Below, in pieces: positions 6,647-12,423 of a stretch of 15,185 nucleotides of DNA (positions are counted from its first letter, which is position 1; each line of letters begins with the position of its first letter). Source of the stretch: an uncultured Bacilli bacterium (GTDB taxonomy: Bacteria; Bacillota_I; Bacilli_A; RF39; UBA660); contig CARJCM010000031.1 in assembly GCA_948999435.1 (NCBI GenBank), positions 1-15,185 on the forward strand. Direction: 5' to 3'. Both the position numbers and the translations under genes were made by a program. The notes under the pieces are model-generated. The model saw only the letters and a program-made list of their open reading frames with translations, was not told the DNA's origin and ran no database searches.

Positions 6647-8239
6647 CTAAAACTGTGCATATATAGGGTCTACTGGGACATATCCATGACCATATGCTCC
6701 AAAAATAATAATAAATAAAATAAATGCATAATATATAGCCCATCTTAAAATGATGTTTTGTTTGGTAATTAAAACTCTCACATTTATATTTTTTTCTTCT
6801 AAATGACTTATGATAAAGATTATTATTAAAGTTATGCCAACAATAATATAATCAGCACAATCAATACCTAATTTTAAGAAACTTAAATCTTTAAAAGAAC
6901 TTAAAGAAAAGTTAGTAAATAAACTTTGTAACATACTAAGACATGCTTGTAATCCTTCAGCCCGGAAAATAAGTTCACCGATAAATACTAAAATACATAC
7001 TTTTATAATTTGAATAAAATGATATACTTTAGAACTACGATTGATATGAAGCTTATCAGTTATTTTCTTTATTAATGGAGATATTAAACTTCCTATTAAT
7101 ATTAAGCAGAAATGATATAAACCAAATAGAATATATTGCCAACCAACACCATGCCAAAATCCATTTAATAACCAGACTGTAAAAAGAGCAGTTACTCCTG
7201 CTAAAACAGGGCCATAATAATTTCCTAGTTTCTTACGTAATACTAGTGTTAATTTTCGAAATGGTTTTGATGTAGATATAGGATAGAAAATGTAATCTTT
7301 AAACCAAGAACCTAATGTTATATGCCATCTTTTCCAGAATTCAGAAATAGTAGGGGATGCAAAAGGTCTTTGAAAGTTTTCGGTTAATTTAATACCAAAG
7401 ATTTCTGAGGTTCCAATAACTATATCCATTGTTCCCGAAAATTCCATATATAATTGAATAGTGTAGGCGATAGCTCCTAAAGCAATTATGCCTCCATTAA
7501 ATTCGCTATAGTTAGTAAAAATATTTGTTATTAAAGGATTTAATCTATCAGCGATAACACATTTTTTTAAAATACCATATATTATTCTTTGGATACCAAA
7601 AGTAAAATTATGATAAGTTATAGATTTTCCTTCATATAAACTATCAGCAGTTTCATTATATCTACATATTGGTCCTTCCATTATTTGTGGAAAAAATGAC
7701 ATATATAATGCTACTTTTCCTAAATGTTTTTCAGCAGGTATAAGGCCGCGATATACATCAATACTATATGATATAGCTTGCAGAGTATAAAAAGATATTC
7801 CAATTGGTAATAAAAACTTTGGAATAGGTAAGTGGATATTGATATTTAGTGCCTCAAATAAAGTATTTATGTTAGTAGCAAAAAATCCTGAATATTTTAG
7901 AAATATTAATATTCCGACATGAATTAGAATACTTCCTATTAATATTAATTTCTTTTTCCCATTATATTTAGCTTTAATTCTTTTCTTTTCTTCTTTATCT
8001 ATATTTTCAGTAGCTTTATCACATTTATCATTAATTTTTTTTAACCATAAGCCACTTAAATAAACTACTATTATAGAACTTAAGAGATAAACTATTAGTT
8101 TGCCACTTAAAAGATAAGAAAATATTAAACTTGCGATTAGTAAGATGAACCATCTTTTTTTCTTAGGGGTTATACTATAAATAATTATTAATAAAGGAAT
8201 AAAAACTAAAAAGTAAGTAGGAGAATAATATGATTTCAT
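6647..8239 (-). CDS. MBOAT O-acyltransferase (DltB/AlgI-like) with a C-terminal acyl-shuttle hexapeptide
   Basis: 530 residues with roughly a dozen hydrophobic segments, so a polytopic membrane protein. MBOAT signatures are LPIGISFYTLQAISY (144-158), FWKRWHITLGSWFKDYIFYP (301-320) and LLNGFWHGVGWQYILFGLYH, with catalytic His363. The length is well above classical DltB (about 400) and close to AlgI-type enzymes; the extra part includes a charged loop (about residues 68-97) and additional C-terminal helices. The protein ends PIYAQF, matching in position and form the C-terminal Tyr-containing hexapeptide that DltX, or an MBOAT fused to it, uses to shuttle acyl groups (Y527 here). Its Shine-Dalgarno is made by the GAG GAG GAA codons ending the upstream carrier-protein gene, so translation is coupled. 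Role: moves the carrier-bound acyl group across the membrane. Confidence 0.93.
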   Translation of the reverse strand: MKSYYSPTYFLVFIPLLIIIYSITPKKKRWFILLIASLIFSYLLSGKLIVYLLSSIIVVYLSGLWLKKINDKCDKATENIDKEEKKRIKAKYNGKKKLILIGSILIHVGILIFLKYSGFFATNINTLFEALNINIHLPIPKFLLPIGISFYTLQAISYSIDVYRGLIPAEKHLGKVALYMSFFPQIMEGPICRYNETADSLYEGKSITYHNFTFGIQRIIYGILKKCVIADRLNPLITNIFTNYSEFNGGIIALGAIAYTIQLYMEFSGTMDIVIGTSEIFGIKLTENFQRPFASPTISEFWKRWHITLGSWFKDYIFYPISTSKPFRKLTLVLRKKLGNYYGPVLAGVTALFTVWLLNGFWHGVGWQYILFGLYHFCLILIGSLISPLIKKITDKLHINRSSKVYHFIQIIKVCILVFIGELIFRAEGLQACLSMLQSLFTNFSLSSFKDLSFLKLGIDCADYIIVGITLIIIFIISHLEEKNINVRVLITKQNIILRWAIYYAFILFIIIFGAYGHGYVPVDPIYAQF

Positions 8240-8240
8240 A

Positions 8241-8471
8241 TTATTCCTCCTCTTGTAAGCGATTAATCATTTTCCACATAGCTTCAGCAGAATTAAAATT
8301 ATTAGGGATAATCTCAACAGTTGGTATTACTACATCAAACTCATCCTCTAATTCAGCGATTAATGATAGAATAGATAATGAATCTAAATAATGACCATCT
8401 ATTAAATCAGTACATGTTTTATAATCTACATCGGGATTTAAATCACTTAAAATCTCTATTAAACGTTCCAT
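8241..8471 (-). CDS. Acyl/aminoacyl carrier protein (DltC-like)
   Basis: 76 residues, acidic, the usual size for DltC and ACP. The phosphopantetheine site is HYLDSLSILSLIAELEDEFD with Ser31 in the DSL motif, followed by the typical helix and VVIPTVEI. It would be activated by the AcpS at the end of the operon, loaded by the ligase, and read by the MBOAT. It starts at an ATG with a good AAAGGAAG Shine-Dalgarno and sits 15 bp after the PLP enzyme. Its last codons (Glu-Glu-Glu) supply the ribosome-binding site of the MBOAT gene one base downstream. Sequence alone cannot separate a D-Ala carrier from another aminoacyl carrier. Confidence 0.93.
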   Translation of the reverse strand: MERLIEILSDLNPDVDYKTCTDLIDGHYLDSLSILSLIAELEDEFDVVIPTVEIIPNNFNSAEAMWKMINRLQEEE

Positions 8472-8486
8472 AATATCACTTCCTTT

Positions 8487-9665
8487 CTAGTTTGGGGTAT
8501 TAAATGGATAAGTAGCTTCGTTATCACGTATTAAATGATAATTTCCATTTAAATCCTTTTTTATTATACCAGGTAAATCATGACTTAGAAATAGAGAAAT
8601 ACCTTCCGTTACAGAATAAGCTCCAACTTTTTTAAATATTAAATAATCATTAGTTTTTAAATCACTAAGGGGTAACTCTTTTACTAAAATATCATTTATA
8701 GTACATAAAGAACCACATATATTCCAATTTTCTACATTATTAGATTCTTTTTTATTTTGAAATAAAATTATTTCAGGAATTCTCATTGCGAGAGAACTAC
8801 CATAATATACTAAGTGATGAATACCTCCATCAACTATTGCATAGTTTTCTTTTTTATTAGTTTTAGTATCTACTACTTTTGTAATGTAAGAACCACATGT
8901 ATAAGCGATACTTCTACCTAACTCTAAAGTAATATTAATAGAAGAGGGAATACTTTCTAAAAATTTAGAAAATTCTTGTAAATATTCTTCTTCATCATAT
9001 TCTTCATCTATAAAATATGTAGCAGATAAACCAGGACCAAATTCTATTTCCTCTAAATTAGCATTATATTCTTCGTTAAGTTCATTAAAGAAACTTAATA
9101 CTTCTTCTAATTCTTTATTTAATCTTTTAATAGAACGTTTTTGGGTGGTAGAAAAAAATTGTAAACCTATTATTTTTATATAAGAACTATTTTTTAAATC
9201 TTTAAATATGTTATGAATAATACTTTTATCCATTCCAAATTGGTTACCACTTGTAAGACGTAATAAAACTTTAATGTTCTTTTTAAATTCATTAGTTAGA
9301 TTTTTTAATAAATTGTATTGCCCCCACGATTCAATAGTATATATACCAATTGATACATTATTTTGAAATAAATATCTGAGGTCTTTTTCTTCTTTGTAAA
9401 CTCCTGATAAAACTATTTTTTCTTTATTAATTTTTGAAGAGTCACAAATATGATATTCGCCAAAAGAACAAACTTCATAGCGGTCTATTAAATCTTCGAT
9501 ATCTTTTAAAATAAAGGAATTAGCTTTAATAGCATAACACAGTTTTACTTTATTTGGGAGTCTATGTCTTAAATATTCTATTCGGTCTTTTAAAGAAACC
9601 ATATCAAAAAAATAAAATGGGGTTTGGTAATTTGTTACTAAATAATTAAACTCTTTTTCTATCAT
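8487..9665 (-). CDS. Fold-type-III PLP-dependent decarboxylase-like enzyme (LysA/ODC/BtrK superfamily)
   Basis: 392 residues. Superfamily signs are VKLCYAIKANS (PLP Lys47), EFGPGLSATY in place of the usual GGG phosphate loop, ELGRSIAYTCGSYITKV (the EPGR-type segment, about 248-263), CGSLCTINDIL (C321, D325; matching the CxSxD substrate-site motif of LysA and ornithine decarboxylases) and VGAYSVTEG near the C-terminus. The HxGSQ motif, whose His stacks on PLP in LysA/ODC, is replaced by LQFFSTTQK. So it is a diverged member, and decarboxylase versus other PLP chemistry is open. It lies between ligase and carrier genes, overlapping the ligase end by 20 bp. I chose the ATG at 9665 because GGAAGTG lies a proper distance upstream; the in-frame GTG at 9674 falls inside that Shine-Dalgarno. 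The context suggests it makes or edits the amino acid loaded on the carrier. Confidence 0.88.
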   Translation of the reverse strand: MIEKEFNYLVTNYQTPFYFFDMVSLKDRIEYLRHRLPNKVKLCYAIKANSFILKDIEDLIDRYEVCSFGEYHICDSSKINKEKIVLSGVYKEEKDLRYLFQNNVSIGIYTIESWGQYNLLKNLTNEFKKNIKVLLRLTSGNQFGMDKSIIHNIFKDLKNSSYIKIIGLQFFSTTQKRSIKRLNKELEEVLSFFNELNEEYNANLEEIEFGPGLSATYFIDEEYDEEEYLQEFSKFLESIPSSINITLELGRSIAYTCGSYITKVVDTKTNKKENYAIVDGGIHHLVYYGSSLAMRIPEIILFQNKKESNNVENWNICGSLCTINDILVKELPLSDLKTNDYLIFKKVGAYSVTEGISLFLSHDLPGIIKKDLNGNYHLIRDNEATYPFNTPN

Positions 9666-11193
9666 GAGTATCACTTCCTAATTTCTTTTCTAATTCTTCT
9701 TGTAATAATTGTTTACGGTCAATTTTGCCATTTTTATTTAAAGGAAATTTTAATATACTTCTAAATATATTTGGAATCATATAAATAGGTAAAGTATTTT
9801 TTAATTCCTCGTATATTGTTTTTTTGTCAACATCTCCTATGTAAAAACAATATAATTTTTGCTTTTCTTCATTAAATACACAACAACTTCTTTCGATACA
9901 TTCAAGTTTATTTATCGCACGTTCTATTTCTTCAAGTTCAATTCTATGTCCCATATATTTGATTTGGAAATCTTTACGTCCTGTAAAATATAAATCATTA
10001 TTGCTATCATATTTTCCTAAATCACCAGTACGATATATTATTTCAGGATATCTTTTTTCTATAGGATTAATAACAAATCTTTTAGATGTTTCTTCATTAT
10101 TATTGTAATAGCCTAAACCTACCGCGGTACCACGAATGCATATCTCACCAGTAGTATTTTCTTTAGTAATTAATTCATTATTTTCGTCTAAAAGAAATGT
10201 TTCTTCATTTAAGAAAGATTTACCAATTGGTATGCCACTTTCATATTCTCTTTTTTTATCAATAATATGATAAGTACAATTGCAAGTTATTTCCGTAGGG
10301 CCATATAGATTTATAAAAGTAGCATTTGGAAGATGAGACATCCAAGTATTTAAATGTTTAATTGGCATAACTTCACCACTAAACATAACTTTTTTTATAT
10401 CATTTGGGCAACGATAATCAAGAGCATGAAAAGTACTTACTAAACATAATGCTGATACAGCCCAAATAAGAGTAGTTGCTTTGTTATCACATATAAAATC
10501 TAATAGTTCGGTAGGTTTAGAAAATAATTCTTTGGGGATTATTACTAAAGTAGCTCCTACACAAAGAGTGCTATATATATCTTTTACGGAAACATCAAAA
10601 TCAAAAGGGGCTTGATTACCAATAATATCATTTTCTTTTATATTAAAAGTATCAGTAAATATATCTATAAAATCAATAACTGACCTATGACATATAGTAA
10701 CTCCTTTTGGAGTACCAGTAGACCCTGAAGTGAAATTAATATATAAAGGGTCAATATCTAAAATTTTAGTATTGGTTTTATTTATTAATTCTTCATCTAT
10801 TTCTTCTTTTATATCTTCATATTTTATTATTTTACTATTTCTAAAAGTTTCTAGAGCTTCTTTATAATATTCGTTATTTGTTATAACTAAAGGGGAGGCT
10901 AAAACACTTGCTATATCTTCTAATCTTGATTTTGGAAATTCTGGATGTAAAAGAGAATAGGTATTTCCACTATATGCAATACCTAAAAAGGTTGTTAAAG
11001 CCTCAATTCCTTTATCCATAAAAACTATTATCGGAACATGGAAAAAATTGTCTTTTATAATTTTACAAGCTATACTTTTACTTCTCTTATGTAATTCTTT
11101 ATATGTTATTTTACTATTCTTATCAATAACTGCTATTTTATTAGGAAATTTACTTACACTTCTTTCTAAATATTTTAATACATTATACTTCAT
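9646..11193 (-). CDS. Amino-acid adenylating ligase, DltA-like (amino acid:carrier protein ligase)
   Basis: 515 residues from the ATG at 11193, which follows GAGGAG by 6 bp. The frame could be extended to 11235, but that would put the start in the promoter's -35. ANL-superfamily motifs in order are FTSGSTGTPKG (154-164, ATP loop), APFDFDVSVKDIY (DltA-like A4 region), FSGEVMP (around 271-277), NLYGPTE (295-301), YRTGDL (387-392), GRKDFQIKYMGHRIE, and KNGKIDRK with the catalytic Lys near 490. It activates an amino acid as AMP-ester and loads it on the phosphopantetheine of the carrier. DltA has Cys in FCGE, where its side chain selects D- over L-alanine; here that position is Ser (about S272), so substrate choice may differ. 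It is the first gene of the six-gene operon and overlaps the PLP gene by 20 bp. Confidence 0.92.
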   Translation of the reverse strand: MKYNVLKYLERSVSKFPNKIAVIDKNSKITYKELHKRSKSIACKIIKDNFFHVPIIVFMDKGIEALTTFLGIAYSGNTYSLLHPEFPKSRLEDIASVLASPLVITNNEYYKEALETFRNSKIIKYEDIKEEIDEELINKTNTKILDIDPLYINFTSGSTGTPKGVTICHRSVIDFIDIFTDTFNIKENDIIGNQAPFDFDVSVKDIYSTLCVGATLVIIPKELFSKPTELLDFICDNKATTLIWAVSALCLVSTFHALDYRCPNDIKKVMFSGEVMPIKHLNTWMSHLPNATFINLYGPTEITCNCTYHIIDKKREYESGIPIGKSFLNEETFLLDENNELITKENTTGEICIRGTAVGLGYYNNNEETSKRFVINPIEKRYPEIIYRTGDLGKYDSNNDLYFTGRKDFQIKYMGHRIELEEIERAINKLECIERSCCVFNEEKQKLYCFYIGDVDKKTIYEELKNTLPIYMIPNIFRSILKFPLNKNGKIDRKQLLQEELEKKLGSDTHDRKRV

Positions 11194-11211
11194 AAAAAAC
11201 TCCTCAAAATA

Positions 11212-11240
11212 AGTATACTTCCATATTATTTTCATATCAA
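11212..11240 (-). promoter_or_regulatory. Promoter of the dlt-like operon
   Basis: On the - strand: TTGATA (complement of 11235-11240), 17-bp spacer, TATACT (complement of 11212-11217). The predicted transcript would start almost at the Shine-Dalgarno (11200-11205), giving a very short leader of about a dozen bases. Confidence 0.65.
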
Positions 11241-11245
11241 GCTTA

Positions 11246-11261
11246 ATTACAAATTTGTAAT
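11246..11261. promoter_or_regulatory. 16-bp perfect palindrome, possible operator of the dlt-like operon
   Basis: ATTACAAATTTGTAAT is its own reverse complement. It lies 5 bp upstream of the operon's -35. Position and symmetry suit a dimeric regulator. AT-rich palindromes of this kind can arise by chance in such DNA, though a perfect 16-mer is uncommon. The regulator is unknown. Confidence 0.45.
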
Positions 11262-11357
11262 AAAAAAATTTATTATTTTTTTAAATTTAAGACCTATTTT
11301 TAACTATTTTGTATCTTTCTTAAAAAAATAGGAATACTACTTATTACTATCATTTTA

Positions 11358-11371
11358 TACGTTTAAACGTA
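11358..11371. promoter_or_regulatory. 14-bp perfect palindrome upstream of the XRE regulator gene, possible operator
   Basis: TACGTTTAAACGTA is a perfect palindrome about 50 bp before the ATG at 11421. It contains CG steps that are rare in this DNA, which makes a chance match less likely. It could be the autoregulatory site of the small regulator that follows. I see no confident -35/-10 pair here. Confidence 0.45.
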
Positions 11372-11420
11372 AATGCTAAGACGTATCTTTGTTGTTACAA
11401 TTAAAGGGGAGTTGATAAAG

Positions 11421-11644
11421 ATGTACGATAGTAAGATTTATGGGAAGATTAGATTTAAATTAGCGGATATTTTAGAAAAAGAAAATATGAGTAAAAATCA
11501 TTTAAGTGTTATTAGTAATGTAAGGTTTGATACAATTGGAAAATATGTTAAAGGGGATATTGAACGAGTTAGTTTAGATATTTCTGCCCTTTTTGTAAAG
11601 CCTTAAATTGTAAAATAGAAGATATAATTGAGTATGAAAAATAA
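11421..11644 (+). pseudogene. Small XRE/Cro-type HTH regulator, frameshifted in a T tract
   Basis: From the ATG at 11421 (Shine-Dalgarno GGGGAG 9 bp upstream) the frame reads MYDSKIYGKIRFKLADILEK, continuing with ENMSKNHLSVISNV and FDTIGKYVKGD, a compact Cro/C1-type helix-turn-helix of the HTH_26 kind. It then stops at 11606 after a foreign tail (LFVKP). Adding one T to the five-T run at 11590-11594 restores CKALNCKIEDIIEYEK and a stop at 11642-11644. That is exactly the expected C-terminal helix of this family (xALNCxIxDIIEY) and gives a 74-residue protein. So the gene is either truth-broken, phase-variable at the T tract, or an assembly/read error. It is divergent from the dlt-like operon and may have controlled it. 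An upstream in-frame ATG at 11373 has no Shine-Dalgarno. Confidence 0.85.
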
Positions 11645-11672
11645 ATATTCTTATAAATAAAGAGGTTAATGT

Positions 11673-11701
11673 TTGACATAAATTATTATAAATGATAGAA
11701 A
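11673..11701 (+). promoter_or_regulatory. Possible promoter of a short transcript
   Basis: A consensus TTGACA (11673-11678), 17-bp spacer, then TAGAAA with a TGA just before it (TGn extended form). The -10 is poor. No reading frame follows before the terminator at 11723-11755. Confidence 0.4.
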
Positions 11702-11719
11702 AAACGTTAAATCGTTTTT
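11700..11719 (+). terminator. AT-rich hairpin with T tract (possible terminator of the XRE gene)
   Basis: AAAAACG (11700-11706) / CGTTTTT (11713-11719), six-base loop. A seven-pair stem that could act as a weak bidirectional terminator; stability is low because only two pairs are GC. Confidence 0.45.
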
Positions 11720-11722
11720 GCA

Positions 11723-11755
11723 AGGTCCACTATGAAGAGGGTCTATTTTTATTTT
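11723..11755 (+). terminator. Rho-independent terminator
   Basis: Stem AGGTCC (11723-11728) / GGGTCT (11739-11744) with two G-U wobbles, then ATTTTTATTTTT. It ends transcription entering from the XRE pseudogene or from the candidate promoter at 11673. Confidence 0.6.
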
Positions 11756-11763
11756 TAAAAATA

Positions 11764-11772
11764 TGTTATACT
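11764..11772 (+). promoter_or_regulatory. Extended -10 promoter of the DUF3221-like gene
   Basis: TGTTATACT, TGn plus a near-consensus -10, 23 bp before the ATG at 11796. No good -35, as at other promoters here. Confidence 0.55.
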
Positions 11773-11795
11773 TAGTTTATTAATAGGTGATAGTT

Positions 11796-12203
11796 ATGGA
11801 TAAAAATAATATATTAAAAATAATTGTTGTGGTTCTAGTTTTTGTTTTAATTATGGTTTTAGGTTATACTATTGGTAATATAATAGAAGGTATGCCTAAA
11901 AAAGAATATATTGAAAAAGATATTACTTTTATGGGAGTTATTACTGATATTAAAAGTAATGAAGTTATTTATGTTAAAGGAACTAATGATAATCCTAAAG
12001 ATTTTAGAAAGACTTATGAATTGAAATTAAATGATAAAGTTAGCTATTCTTATAATAATGAAAAAATAGAATTTGATATTTTAAATGTAGGTGATGAAGT
12101 TAAAGTAACTTTTAAGGGAGAATATGCTGATATATATCCACCACTATTAGATAGAGTGAGTATGATAGAATTAATAAAACAGAATTTTAATAAAGAGAAA
12201 TAG
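11796..12203 (+). CDS. Membrane-anchored small protein, DUF3221/YobA-like OB-type domain
   Basis: 135 residues from the ATG at 11796, which follows AGGTGA; the in-frame GTG at 11787 lies inside that Shine-Dalgarno and is less likely. One hydrophobic helix (about residues 7-26, ILKIIVVVLVFVLIMVLGYT) suggests a signal anchor with the rest outside the cell. The exported part reads FMGVITDIKSNEVIYVKG, then LNVGDEVKVTFKGEYADIYPPLL, which is the pattern of DUF3221-type small beta domains (x-G-x-V-x-x-I ... V-G-D-x-V-x-V-x-x-x-G ... YP) found in Gram-positive lipoproteins and anchored proteins of unknown role. There is no lipobox Cys. It has its own promoter and terminator, so it is monocistronic. 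Function unknown. Confidence 0.75.
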   Translation: MDKNNILKIIVVVLVFVLIMVLGYTIGNIIEGMPKKEYIEKDITFMGVITDIKSNEVIYVKGTNDNPKDFRKTYELKLNDKVSYSYNNEKIEFDILNVGDEVKVTFKGEYADIYPPLLDRVSMIELIKQNFNKEK

Positions 12204-12271
12204 AATAAAAAATAAAAAGTATAATTATCAAAACAAAAAAATTTATTTTAAGTGTTTAGTGACTCAATTAC

Positions 12272-12299
12272 ATTTAGTTTAAAAGACTAAATCTTTTTT
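12272..12299 (+). terminator. Terminator after the DUF3221-like gene
   Basis: ATTTAGT (12272-12278) / ACTAAAT (12286-12292), seven-base loop, one C, then six T. The remaining space to the next gene (12300-12423) holds only the promoter described next; I see no riboswitch-like structure. Confidence 0.75.
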
Positions 12300-12344
12300 A
12301 TTAAAAAATAAGTGTAAACTAGAAGCAAAATACTAAGGCTAAAC

Positions 12345-12373
12345 TTGCTAATTATTTTATAATAACGTATAAT
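12345..12373 (+). promoter_or_regulatory. Promoter of the P-type ATPase gene
   Basis: TTGCTA (12345-12350), 17-bp spacer, TATAAT (12368-12373), leaving an untranslated leader of about 44 bases. Confidence 0.7.
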
Positions 12374-12423
12374 ACTAGCAAAACTTTAGATTTTAAATAA
12401 ACAAATAGTTAGAGGGGATAAAT

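Noticed and set aside
8241..9665. Operon as a lysine or polyamine biosynthesis cluster because of the LysA-like gene
   Set aside because: All neighbours are ligase, carrier, MBOAT, SGNH and AcpS; no other lysine or polyamine pathway gene is present.
9666..9674. GTG at 9674 as start of the PLP enzyme
   Set aside because: The GTG is part of the GGAAGTG Shine-Dalgarno for the ATG at 9665.
11194..11235. Upstream start at 11235 for the ligase
   Set aside because: That codon is within the -35 of the operon promoter and lacks a Shine-Dalgarno, while ATG 11193 has GAGGAG at good spacing.
12300..12423. Riboswitch upstream of the P-type ATPase
   Set aside because: The leader from the predicted promoter is only about 44 bases and shows no terminator/antiterminator pair or known conserved core.
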